Below, one piece after another: positions 1 to 8,017 of a DNA stretch of 64,000 bases. The stretch spans positions 30,255-94,254 of the forward strand of contig NZ_LMCF01000013.1 in NCBI RefSeq assembly GCF_001623075.1, in the 5' to 3' direction. Every line of letters starts with the position of its first letter. The stretch's first letter is position 1. Position numbers and translations under genes: made by a program. The stretch is from Pseudovibrio sp. Ad37. GTDB taxonomy: Bacteria > Pseudomonadota > Alphaproteobacteria > Rhizobiales > Stappiaceae. The notes under the pieces are model-generated. The model was not told the origin of the DNA. It ran no database searches and was given only the letters and a program-made list of their open reading frames with translations.

Positions 1-383
1 AGGTCTTTTTTGCTGCCAGTACCAAGATTGCTGCACCGCTGAAAAAGCGCCCAGATCTGATTTTTGTAATCCGTACTTTAAAAGGCCCGAGTGATAGTGA
101 AGTGCTTCCAAACGCGGAGTACATTGAAGGACTGCCCAATGAAAGCTGGCTTGAAGAGGCCGAGCTTTTCAAGGTGCTGAAAGTAGACTGGCTCATCAGC
201 AAAAACAGCGGTGGATCTGCGTCCTACGGTAAAGTAAAGGCTGCTCGTGAGCTACAGATACCTGTTGCAATGCTCAAGCGCCCAGAGCTATCCAACGGCA
301 TGTTGTGTGCGTCGATTGACGAGGTATTGAAGACCTTAAAGGCTTGCGTGAAAAATGCGCAGTACTGCAAAATTACTCTTTAG
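1..383 (+). CDS. cobK: Precorrin-6A reductase CobK, C-terminal part (5' end outside window)
   Basis: Partial gene; the reading frame is open from base 3 to the stop at 381-383, so the true start lies upstream of the window. CobK/CbiJ reduces precorrin-6A with NADPH in the aerobic cobalamin pathway. The visible part carries the C-terminal family signature: WLISKNSGGSASYGKV followed by AARELQIPVAMLKRP, which in known CobK proteins belongs to the substrate and cofactor binding half. It converges on the cytochrome b561 gene and the two ends overlap by 11 bases. Other cob genes would be expected upstream. An unrelated reductase is unlikely because the KNSGG...ARELxxPVxMxxRP pattern is characteristic. 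Confidence 0.85.
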   Translation, partial: VFFAASTKIAAPLKKRPDLIFVIRTLKGPSDSEVLPNAEYIEGLPNESWLEEAELFKVLKVDWLISKNSGGSASYGKVKAARELQIPVAMLKRPELSNGMLCASIDEVLKTLKACVKNAQYCKITL

Positions 384-930
384 GCTTCTGATAGGGCGCC
401 GTTGTCATCCGCTCAATAATCCCATCTTTAGCGATAAGCCAGTGATAAAGCGCACCCAAAATGTGAAGCGTGATCAACCATGCAAACACAACACCAACAG
501 TCGCGTGGAAATCCAGAACGCTTTCTGAAACTGGACGATTTTGCGGAACGATACTCGGCAGATCAAACAAGCCAAAAAATGGCATAGGTGCTCCGTATAG
601 AGAGAGCCCTACCCAGCCAAGGATCGGGTTTGCGATCAGTACGAGATAGAGCAACCCGTGTACTGAACGTGAGACGATCCGAAGCACTGGTGCAAGGGAG
701 GCAGGCGGTGGCGGAGCGGGAGTGATCCAATGTTGGAGAAGGCGCAAAACCACAAGCAGGAAGAGCAGGATACCGATGCTTTTGTGGTAGAAATAGAGCG
801 TATTCTGAAGGGCACCAGGTCCCAGGTCCGTCATCACCAGTCCCATCGGAACCATGATTAAGACCAGAATGGCGACGATCCAATGATACGTCTTTGCCAT
901 GACTGAATACCCGGCAACTTGATAGGCCAT
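373..930 (-). CDS. Cytochrome b561 family membrane protein
   Basis: A 185-residue protein with four predicted transmembrane helices, roughly residues 13-32, 45-65, 90-110 and 140-165. Histidines suited to bis-heme ligation lie in the helices (the YHW near residue 16, YHK near 49, VHG near 91, FHATVG near 142, TLHILGALYHW further on). The family passes electrons between quinone pools and periplasmic or superoxide-linked acceptors at the inner membrane. Length fits bacterial CybB-type proteins. It reads towards cobK and overlaps its end. The sequence gives no clue to a specific redox partner. Confidence 0.85.
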   Translation of the reverse strand: MAYQVAGYSVMAKTYHWIVAILVLIMVPMGLVMTDLGPGALQNTLYFYHKSIGILLFLLVVLRLLQHWITPAPPPPASLAPVLRIVSRSVHGLLYLVLIANPILGWVGLSLYGAPMPFFGLFDLPSIVPQNRPVSESVLDFHATVGVVFAWLITLHILGALYHWLIAKDGIIERMTTAPYQKPKE

Positions 931-1040
931 GCTCTATTCTCCTGATAATCCCAGAGGATCCTGAAGAGCCCCTGCAATCTCCTGATCGACAGATTAATCA
1001 AGGTTCGTTACCACTAGGCTAACCTTAGGTGAGGTGAGCT

Positions 1041-1895
1041 GTGAACTCGGTAAAACAAGGGGGCTTGATGGACAGGGGCCACACAACACCAATACATCTG
1101 CAAGATCATCCGAATAATTCTCAGTTGACCTGCGAAAAGCCACTAGAACAGTCCTCGGGATATTTGTCTCCTGATGAATGGCAGGAGGTCTTAGCAGCAT
1201 CAGTGGAGAGGCGTGCACCAGACCTACAAGGCTATGGTAGTGTGTTTGCACCCCTTTGCATGGCGCAAAAGCAATTTGTTATTGGTCAGCTTGGACAGTC
1301 AGTTGATGGTCGTATTGCGACGGTCACCGGAGACTCCAATTATGTGAGTTGTTCTGAAGCATTGATCCATCTTCACCGGCTCCGAGCACTTTGTGATGCT
1401 GTCGTGGTGGGAGTGGGAACTGCGGTTGCGGACAACCCTCAGCTCACTGTCAGGCATGTCAGTGGACGTCACCCGGCACGCATTGTCATCGACCCTTATG
1501 GTCGAATGCCTCGCGACAGTACACTCCTGCAGGATACAAATGCTCGCCGCATTGTGATTACGCGAACAGATGCCCATGCACGTTATCCTGATGGAGTGGA
1601 ATGCTTTCAGCTACAGCCGAATGCAAAAGGCCGTCTGTCCTGTGCTGAAATCCGGCATGCACTGCGAGAATTTCGATGCATCCTCGTTGAAGGTGGTGCT
1701 TGGACGCTGTCTCGCTTTATCGAGCTGAAAATGATCGATCGTCTTCACTTGATGATCGCCCCACTAATCATCGGATCAGGGCCAAGAGGTCTTCAGTTAC
1801 CTGCGATTGATTACCTCGCACAGGCTATCCGCCCCGATGTCACTTGGCATCCTTTGGGTGTTGATATGCTGGCAGATCTGAGCCTGAGCAATTAA
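1041..1895 (+). CDS. RibD C-terminal-domain (DHFR-fold) reductase family protein
   Basis: A 284-residue protein whose residues from about 73 onward form a RibD_C/dihydrofolate-reductase-like domain: QLGQSVDGRIAT, LRALCDAVVVGVGTAVADNP, ARIVIDPYGRMP, ILVEGGAWTLSRF and LMIAPLIIGSGP. No N-terminal deaminase domain is present; the first 70 residues are a less conserved extension. Such proteins reduce pterin- or ribosylaminopyrimidine-like substrates with NAD(P)H. It starts at GTG 1041 behind AGGTGAGG; ATG 1068 behind AAGGGGG is an alternative. It precedes a Nudix gene and faces the PTPS/glycosyltransferase operon, so a role in a modified pterin pathway is inferred, not shown. Confidence 0.8.
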   Translation: MNSVKQGGLMDRGHTTPIHLQDHPNNSQLTCEKPLEQSSGYLSPDEWQEVLAASVERRAPDLQGYGSVFAPLCMAQKQFVIGQLGQSVDGRIATVTGDSNYVSCSEALIHLHRLRALCDAVVVGVGTAVADNPQLTVRHVSGRHPARIVIDPYGRMPRDSTLLQDTNARRIVITRTDAHARYPDGVECFQLQPNAKGRLSCAEIRHALREFRCILVEGGAWTLSRFIELKMIDRLHLMIAPLIIGSGPRGLQLPAIDYLAQAIRPDVTWHPLGVDMLADLSLSN

Positions 1896-1979
1896 CTCTC
1901 CCAAGGAGTTGAAAAGAATTTCCTTTCGCCAACAAGTACTCGTATAAACTTGCGTGAATTTCCGAATAAGGACACACGC

Positions 1980-2549
1980 ATGCCAGAGCTCATCAGACGC
2001 ACCACCCTTTTGGAAGCTAAAGGGCGGATTGAGGAAGTTGAAGTGGGTGTTGTTCACGAGGATGGACGCGAGCACATCACGACAGATCCGGTATGGGTCT
2101 ACGGCGATTCAATTGCCGTGCTGGCTTATGACCCTCAAGCGAAAACAGTCCTGCTCGTCAAGCAACTTCGTGTAGCACCCTACATCATGGAGGAAGAGAT
2201 TATCCTGGAGGCATGCGCTGGCGGAATCGAGATCAGCGATCTGTCCATAGAAGAAGCATGTGTACGCGAAGCTCAGGAAGAACTCGGCTGTCAGCTTACC
2301 AATCTCACCAAGGTTGCTAATGTCTTCATTAATCCCGCACGTCTTGCTGAGCGGGCGCATTTCTTCCTTGCTGAGTACATATCTGGCGACCTGAATATTG
2401 AAGGTCGTGACCTGGATGATGACGAAGATATTGAAGTTGTCGAGTTGTCATTCCATGAACTGCGAAAGCTCTACGACAAGCAGGAAATCCGCTGCCCACG
2501 TCTCTTCATGCTCACACAGGCGTTGATCTTAAAGAACATAGGCCTCTAA
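1980..2549 (+). CDS. Nudix hydrolase (ADP-ribose/GDP-sugar pyrophosphatase-like, NudK type)
   Basis: A 189-residue Nudix protein. The Nudix box ends in REAQEELGC near residue 95, after ACAGGIEISDLSIEEA, with the acidic residues needed for Mg2+; the spacing resembles NudK/ADP-ribose pyrophosphatases. The ATG at 1980 is preferred over an in-frame TTG at 1950 because TAAGGA sits 8 bases upstream of it. The gene follows the RibD-like gene by 84 bases on the same strand and converges on the methyltransferase. The family cleaves nucleoside diphosphate sugars or related pyrophosphates; a pterin or nucleotide-sugar substrate would fit the neighbours but is inference. Confidence 0.8.
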   Translation: MPELIRRTTLLEAKGRIEEVEVGVVHEDGREHITTDPVWVYGDSIAVLAYDPQAKTVLLVKQLRVAPYIMEEEIILEACAGGIEISDLSIEEACVREAQEELGCQLTNLTKVANVFINPARLAERAHFFLAEYISGDLNIEGRDLDDDEDIEVVELSFHELRKLYDKQEIRCPRLFMLTQALILKNIGL

Positions 2550-2582
2550 TTTTGAGTGCTGGAAGCAAAGGTCTTCATAGCT

Positions 2583-3404
2583 TCATTGAGGCGGAAGGCC
2601 AACAATATCAACATGTCCGACCTGCAGTTGTGATTTGCCTTTGCCAAGTGCCGCTAAACGAAATTCTAGCCAGTCATCCACGATTGCATCTGATACCCCA
2701 ACTTCGCGTGCGGCTTGGGCCCACCCCTTAATCAGCTCCAGTTGCAAAGCATCATCTTCAGGTGCGCATACCCAGTCAGAGCGTCCGGTAAAGCAGGTAT
2801 ACCCCGCCTTAAGCAATCGCTCACGAGCATGAAATCCACCAAGCGGCCCTAACGCAGACCCAAACCCTTTATCTGTTGCCTGATGCTGATTGAATGCCCG
2901 CTGAATAAGCCGGTCTGTCGGGTGGTGTGGTTTGCTCAGTAGGATACCGTTGTACGAAAGCCCTGCAAGAAACGGGAGTTTCAGCTGACGCATACGGGCA
3001 ACAAAGCTATCCAGCCAGTTTGCACTCACAAGATCCAGAAAGGCCGAGGTAACAACGCCATGATGCCCTTCCAAAATATCCAGTGACCCGACATCAGTCA
3101 GCTCGCAAACGTCTGTTTTCGTTCTAGTATGAGGCAAGGGAGGAGAGATGCGTTTTGCAACTTTGAGAAGTTCAGGGTCGTTGTCGATCAGTAACCACAC
3201 CTGCTCCCTGTTTGACTCAATGTGTTCTGCCAGATCCTGCAGAAAGGACCCCGTTCCAGCACCCACATCAATGAGTCTGAGCGGACCACTCTTGGGAGCA
3301 TGCTCGACCAACCAGCTACAAAACTTTTTCATGACGTCTTTATTGCGCGCACGCCGGTCCGCTTTACGACGTAATGAGAGCCATTCAGAGGAAAAACCAC
3401 TCAC
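2583..3404 (-). CDS. Class I SAM-dependent methyltransferase
   Basis: A 273-residue protein with a Rossmann methyltransferase fold: motif I RLIDVGAGTGSF, then an acidic residue ending the second strand (LLIDNDPE), and a later block YNGILLSKPHHPTDRL with LGPLGGFHARERL. I place the start at GTG 3404, whose first base overlaps the glycosyltransferase stop as GTGA, behind GGAGG six bases upstream; a TTG further up at 3425 is less likely. It is the last gene of the minus-strand operon dehydrogenase - PTPS-like - GT4 - methyltransferase, so its substrate is probably the glycosylated product of that operon (inference). Confidence 0.8.
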   Translation of the reverse strand: MSGFSSEWLSLRRKADRRARNKDVMKKFCSWLVEHAPKSGPLRLIDVGAGTGSFLQDLAEHIESNREQVWLLIDNDPELLKVAKRISPPLPHTRTKTDVCELTDVGSLDILEGHHGVVTSAFLDLVSANWLDSFVARMRQLKLPFLAGLSYNGILLSKPHHPTDRLIQRAFNQHQATDKGFGSALGPLGGFHARERLLKAGYTCFTGRSDWVCAPEDDALQLELIKGWAQAAREVGVSDAIVDDWLEFRLAALGKGKSQLQVGHVDIVGLPPQ

Positions 3405-4510
3405 CTGTGAGCCTCCAGTGTGCAAGCAAAGGCCTTTGCGCTGTCATTCCAATCTGGCAATGCACGAGCAGCAGCAAGGGCCCCAGTTGAAAGTTGAGAG
3501 CGTAACTCCTTGTTTTGAAGAAGTGTTTTGATCGCCTTGCCCAAAGCTAGAGGATCGCCTGCACCAACATGAAAGCCGGCTGTAGGCGGAACCGTCGATG
3601 CGACAGCTCCCTCGCCACTTGCAATAATCGGGAGCCCAAAACTCATAGCCTCCGCAAAAGCCATCCCGTATCCCTCATAGTATGTTGGGAGCACAAAGAG
3701 GTCGGCTGATTGATAGAAACCTGTTAATTCAGCTTTGGGAATGCCTCCATGAACGCGAATACGCTCAGTGAGGTCATGCTTTTTGATCTGAGATCGCACT
3801 TGGCTCGCATATTCTGGATCAAACCGCGTTTCTCCAATGAGATCCAGATGCCAGTCCAAGTGCTTCAATTGCCCCAGCGCTTCAACTAAATGCAATTGCC
3901 CTTTTCGCGGTACCAACGACCCAACACAAAGCAACTTTGGGGTTGCCAGAGTATCGTTCGAGGTTGGAGCGCTCTCCGAGACAGTTGGCCGATCAATACC
4001 GGGTAGAACAATACTGATCTTCTCCGCAGGAACGTCCATTTGAGAGATAAGCGTCTTCTGTGTCGAAGGACTGGTCACAATCACATGCTTTGCGAATGTG
4101 AGAGCTTGCGTCTCAGCTGCGCGGAGCACCTTTGCCAGCTCAGGGGCAATCCCACTTTCCAGAAACAGTGGGTGATGAACCAGCGCAATGAGACTGGAAC
4201 GATCAGCGATGTTCTGCGCCAGATCAGATGAAGCCCCAAGCACCAAACCATCCACGATGATCAAAGCTGAGGGCTCTATCTCTTCAATGACTTCAAGCGC
4301 CAGCTTTTTGTCAGCATCAGATGGGACTGGATAGGTGCCTTCAAGGCTAATGAGTGAAACATTCCAGCCGTGTTTCTGCAGCCCCCGAATGATCTCACGA
4401 TCATATCGATAACCACCTGTGGGCGTATTCAGATCACCGGGAAAGACAAAATAGCAAGATCTGGCAGGTGCTTCTGCTGTCTGGCCTAAAGAAGGATGTA
4501 AGTTACTCAT
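3401..4510 (-). CDS. Family 4 glycosyltransferase (GT-B fold)
   Basis: A 369-residue GT4 enzyme. The N-terminal acceptor domain has GGYRYDREIIRGL; the C-terminal nucleotide-sugar domain begins near residue 195 with LLCVGSLVPRKGQLHLVEAL and contains the EX7E retaining motif in YYEGYGMAFAEAMSFGLP. No signal peptide or membrane segment, so it is cytoplasmic. Its start overlaps the end of the PTPS-like gene by 8 bases and its stop overlaps the methyltransferase start by 4, indicating translational coupling. In this setting the likely acceptor is a pterin-like small molecule, which is an inference. Confidence 0.85.
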   Translation of the reverse strand: MSNLHPSLGQTAEAPARSCYFVFPGDLNTPTGGYRYDREIIRGLQKHGWNVSLISLEGTYPVPSDADKKLALEVIEEIEPSALIIVDGLVLGASSDLAQNIADRSSLIALVHHPLFLESGIAPELAKVLRAAETQALTFAKHVIVTSPSTQKTLISQMDVPAEKISIVLPGIDRPTVSESAPTSNDTLATPKLLCVGSLVPRKGQLHLVEALGQLKHLDWHLDLIGETRFDPEYASQVRSQIKKHDLTERIRVHGGIPKAELTGFYQSADLFVLPTYYEGYGMAFAEAMSFGLPIIASGEGAVASTVPPTAGFHVGAGDPLALGKAIKTLLQNKELRSQLSTGALAAARALPDWNDSAKAFACTLEAHR

Positions 4511-4922
4511 GAGCCTCGGATGCAGTCAACGGCGCCTCATAAGACGCACGCGCATTAGGGTTCTCGGAAATTGAAACGCGTACCTTGCTAAGTTCGCTCG
4601 GTTCGCGGCCCAGTTTATGTAGATAAGCAGCATCGCACACGCGCTGGTAAATGTAGCTACAGAGAAAATCGACCGTGGTGTTCCGCCCCTTGAACTGAGG
4701 AAGGTCATCAAGATTCTTGTAGTTGAACGGATGCAGGATTTCTGCCAGCACATCAAGCGCATTGCCAATGTCGATGACAATCCCGTTCTCATCCAGTTCC
4801 TCTGCAAAAATAGCGACGTGGACGTGTGCAGTAAGGCCATGAAGCTGAGAGGCGGGACCAAACACCTCTCCCTTCAGGCTGTGCGCGATCATTATGTGAT
4901 TGCTGATTTCGACTGAATACAT
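4503..4922 (-). CDS. 6-pyruvoyl-tetrahydropterin synthase/QueD-like protein, divergent clade
   Basis: A 139-residue protein of the PTPS/6-carboxytetrahydropterin synthase fold. Conserved parts are IMIAHSLKG near residue 10 (first zinc His), LHGLTAHVHVAIF near 28, NYKNLDDLPQFKGRNTTVDFL near 67 and SENPNARASYEAPL near the C-terminus. The usual HGHxY zinc/substrate signature is changed to HGLTAHVHV, so the third canonical His is replaced and others lie 3-5 residues further on; this separates it from ordinary QueD. It lies 18 bases after the dehydrogenase and overlaps the GT4 gene. Start ATG 4922 has GAGG upstream. Confidence 0.75.
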   Translation of the reverse strand: MYSVEISNHIMIAHSLKGEVFGPASQLHGLTAHVHVAIFAEELDENGIVIDIGNALDVLAEILHPFNYKNLDDLPQFKGRNTTVDFLCSYIYQRVCDAAYLHKLGREPSELSKVRVSISENPNARASYEAPLTASEAHE

Positions 4923-4940
4923 CTCAAAGTCCTCATAAAA

Positions 4941-5918
4941 TTAAGTGTAAACAATGGGTTGGCATAAAGTATCTTTCTTGCCTGAAAGAACGTCTTTCAA
5001 ATCCTTCGGCGCTTTTTCAAATTCGATGGGAGGCGCGAGCAAAGTATCGAGCACGTCATCTTTCAGAAGAGAAATTGCCGCCTCCATTCGCCTGCGGTGT
5101 GTCCAGCGTGGCCTCATGATGGGGGCAACCTGACCGACTTGAGACGAGATAAGACTGAGGCGCTGGCTGTGAAAACTCCCACCAAGAACAAGACCGGAAG
5201 GGCGCGAGCCATACCAGGACGCCTCCACAATTCTGGCTTCTCTCCCTGCAATTCGGATCGCAGTGTTCAAACCAGCTTCAGAGGCGCTGCAATGCACGAC
5301 AACATCTTGATTTTCGGGAGCAACTTCCGGCAAGGAAAATGCGCAGGAAAACTCGTCTGCAATGTCCTGCCGCTTCGGGTTGACGTCAATCATAGTCACG
5401 TTCGCACCTGCGATGCGAGCGCAAAGATAGCCAACCAGTGAGCCAACAGTGCCAGCACCAACCACGGCAACATTGGAACATGGCAGAATAGCTGCATCCC
5501 ACATGATGTTCAGCGCTGTTTCCATGTTTGCTGCCAAAGTAGCGCGGGTACTCGGCAAATCAGAAGGGATAAGATAGAGCGCATCTGCGGGGAGCAGAAA
5601 GTTGCTTTGGTGCGGAAAAAGAGAAAAAACGCGTTGGCCCGCTTTTAAATCATCTTTTGTTTCAATCACTTCAGAAACGTTTGCGTAGCCGTATTTAACA
5701 GGAAAGGGAAAGGTCCCTTCCTGAAACGGAGCTATCATCCGCTCCCGCTCGCTTACTGGCACATCACCACAATAGACAATGGCCTCCGTACCTCGGCTGA
5801 TCGCGGAAGCATGAGTTTTTAAGTAAACACGGTTACCAGATGATTTAGAGAGTTTTTCCTCTCTTATTTCAATGGTTTGAGGCGCAGTGTACCAAAGCGC
5901 TCTGGCTAACTCAGACAA
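4941..5918 (-). CDS. Zinc-type medium-chain dehydrogenase/reductase (alcohol dehydrogenase superfamily)
   Basis: A 325-residue protein with the GroES-like N-terminal part (ASAISRGTEAIVYCGDVP, FPFPVKYGYANV) and a Rossmann NAD(P) domain, motif VAVVGAGTVGSLVGYL near residue 165. The start is uncertain: the frame stays open to 6044, but family similarity begins at ARALWYTAPQ, and a TTG at 5918 preceded by GGGGAG gives a normal-length enzyme without overlapping opgH. Some zinc ligands usual in alcohol dehydrogenases are not obvious, so it may be a zinc-free member. It is the first gene of the pterin-like operon and shares a 114-base divergent promoter region with opgH. Confidence 0.75.
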   Translation of the reverse strand: MSELARALWYTAPQTIEIREEKLSKSSGNRVYLKTHASAISRGTEAIVYCGDVPVSERERMIAPFQEGTFPFPVKYGYANVSEVIETKDDLKAGQRVFSLFPHQSNFLLPADALYLIPSDLPSTRATLAANMETALNIMWDAAILPCSNVAVVGAGTVGSLVGYLCARIAGANVTMIDVNPKRQDIADEFSCAFSLPEVAPENQDVVVHCSASEAGLNTAIRIAGREARIVEASWYGSRPSGLVLGGSFHSQRLSLISSQVGQVAPIMRPRWTHRRRMEAAISLLKDDVLDTLLAPPIEFEKAPKDLKDVLSGKKDTLCQPIVYT

Positions 5919-6032
5919 GAAACGCGCTCCCCGGATCGCTAAGTTTTCACAAATATACTCTAGGGAAACGTGAACAAAGGAAACTAGCAGAAATGTAGGT
6001 GCCTCTAAAAACAATAATAATTTGGGTAGGAC

Positions 6033-7907
6033 ATGACAAAACAATCACGGGTTCCTGAAGAGAACGCCCGCACTAGTCTTGTTGACCAGCTGCTCTCCAC
6101 CAACATCATCGACAAGCATCAGGAAAATAAGCGCTTATTCAGGCGCAGACTGATCTTTGGAGGGCTCGTTCTAACCTCTTTGGCAGTGTTGACCACCATC
6201 ATGTCACTCACACTGTTCCTCAACGGCTTTGCCCTTTCAAAAGTCGTGATGCTTCTCGCATTTCTGGTAACCTTACCATGGCTCGTTATCGGCTTCTGGC
6301 ATGCTGTCATTGGCTTGATGCTCATGAGATTTTCTTCAAACTCTACTGCACAGGTGTATGCTGGCACGCCTCTGGGTACACTTGACCTAAAAAAGCCCTT
6401 ACAGAACAAGCAAACCGCATTGCTTTCCTGCGTGCGAAACGAAGACTCGCCTGAAGTGGCTGCCAAGCTGGAAGCGATGCTTCAAGATCTGGATCGTCTG
6501 GAAAAGCTCAACGGCTTCTCTCTCTACATCCTGAGTGACAGCAATGATCCTGAGCATATCCGGCAAGAAATGCGGGAGTTCTCGCTGCTACGGGCACGAT
6601 GGCAAAATCGGATTGAAGTGCTTTATCGCAGACGTGAGAAGAACACTGGTTTCAAAGCAGGAAATGTCGAAGATTTCTGCCGCAACTGGGGTACTCGGCA
6701 TGAATATGCGATCACGCTGGATGCTGATAGCTTCCTCTCGGCAGAATCCTTATGCCACCTTGTAAGCAAAATGAATGCAAATCCTCGTCTGGGTATTTTG
6801 CAAACACTTGTTCTGGGGCTTTCAACCAACTCGTTCTTCACCCGTGTTTTCCAGTGGGGCATGCGCTTGGGAATGCGCTCCTACACACTTGGCGCGGCGT
6901 GGTGGCAAGGCTCGTCAGGTCCGTATTGGGGACACAATGCGATTTTTCGTGTAAAGCCCTTCACGCAATTCTGCAAGCTTGAGCCTCTGCCAGGAAATGA
7001 CGCATTGAGCGGCCCGATTCTCAGTCATGACCAGGTTGAAGCTGTGATGATGGCAGACGCGGGCTATGAGGTACGCGTATGGCCGGTAGAAGGTGGCAGC
7101 TATGAAGAAAACCCACCTCATTTGATCGAGTTTATCCGCAGAGATCTGCGCTGGTGCCACGGAAATCTTCAGTACTTTAAGTTGCTCCGAGAACCCGGTT
7201 TTAAGCTGCTGGGACGAATCCAACTTGGCCTTGCAATCCTCATGTTTGCTGGCTCTCCGGCATGGTTCATTTTTATCGCAATGGCGATTTTAACCGCATC
7301 CGTTTCAGCGCCCGAGACGATGGCATTCGACCCGTTTTACGGTACGATTCTGATCGTGGTCATCATGAGTATGGTCTTTGCACCTAAGCTCGCGACGCTT
7401 GCCCATGTCCTTACAGTTCGGAACGAACGCCGGGAGTATGGCGGCTTTTTCTCGGTGTTTGTCAGCGCATTCTTCGAACTGGTCTATTCCATGCTGCTAG
7501 CACCAGTCATGGCAATTGCGCACAGCATCTTTATTGCACAACTGTTCGCAGGACGAAAAACGCAATGGGGAGGGCAGGAAAGACAACCTCATGGTATCCC
7601 GTTCCTTTTGGCAGTGAAGAAGTTCTGGCCCCAGACTCTTTTCGGCCTTTGCGGTGTAATTTGGATGATGGATTATACTTTTGCAGATACATGGCTTCTG
7701 CTTCCGGTAATCCTTGGACCATTGCTGACAATCCCGTTTGCAATGATCACCTCAAAACCAGCGCTCGGTATGTACTTTAAACACTCCGGGCTTTGGGTGT
7801 TGCCTGAAGAAAAGAAAACACCGTATGAACTGCAAGGCCTCAATAAAGAGCAGCGCCGTGTAGAGTTGGAACTTGCCAAAGCAAACCGAGCTGCGGCCAC
7901 TCGATAA
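6033..7907 (+). CDS. opgH: Glucans biosynthesis glucosyltransferase OpgH (MdoH)
   Basis: A 624-residue inner-membrane glycosyltransferase of family 2, which polymerises UDP-glucose into the backbone of osmoregulated periplasmic glucans. Two N-terminal transmembrane helices (about residues 45-100), then the cytoplasmic GT-A domain with ALLSCVRNED, ITLDADSFL, the HDQVEAVMMADAGYEVRVWP segment and the processivity motif RRDLRWCHGN, then several C-terminal helices. It is shorter than E. coli OpgH (847 aa), as in other alphaproteobacteria. No opgG is adjacent. It runs convergently into opgC, with a shared hairpin terminator between them. GTAGGA precedes the ATG. Confidence 0.9.
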   Translation: MTKQSRVPEENARTSLVDQLLSTNIIDKHQENKRLFRRRLIFGGLVLTSLAVLTTIMSLTLFLNGFALSKVVMLLAFLVTLPWLVIGFWHAVIGLMLMRFSSNSTAQVYAGTPLGTLDLKKPLQNKQTALLSCVRNEDSPEVAAKLEAMLQDLDRLEKLNGFSLYILSDSNDPEHIRQEMREFSLLRARWQNRIEVLYRRREKNTGFKAGNVEDFCRNWGTRHEYAITLDADSFLSAESLCHLVSKMNANPRLGILQTLVLGLSTNSFFTRVFQWGMRLGMRSYTLGAAWWQGSSGPYWGHNAIFRVKPFTQFCKLEPLPGNDALSGPILSHDQVEAVMMADAGYEVRVWPVEGGSYEENPPHLIEFIRRDLRWCHGNLQYFKLLREPGFKLLGRIQLGLAILMFAGSPAWFIFIAMAILTASVSAPETMAFDPFYGTILIVVIMSMVFAPKLATLAHVLTVRNERREYGGFFSVFVSAFFELVYSMLLAPVMAIAHSIFIAQLFAGRKTQWGGQERQPHGIPFLLAVKKFWPQTLFGLCGVIWMMDYTFADTWLLLPVILGPLLTIPFAMITSKPALGMYFKHSGLWVLPEEKKTPYELQGLNKEQRRVELELAKANRAAATR

Positions 7908-7950
7908 AAGAATGAGCTGAAGGTGGTGAGAACCATCAGGTTTCCAGGAA

Positions 7951-7985
7951 AAAGCCGGTTGCGTAAATGGCACGCAACCGGCTTT
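7951..7985. terminator. Bidirectional intrinsic terminator between opgH and opgC
   Basis: Perfect 14-bp stem (arms 7951-7964 and 7972-7985, loop of 7) beginning with AAA and ending in TTT, located between the convergent ends of opgH (7907) and opgC (8018). It can act on both strands. Confidence 0.8.
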
Positions 7986-8017
7986 CTGATTTCTTGGTTT
8001 CTATTGAACTGGCCAAG

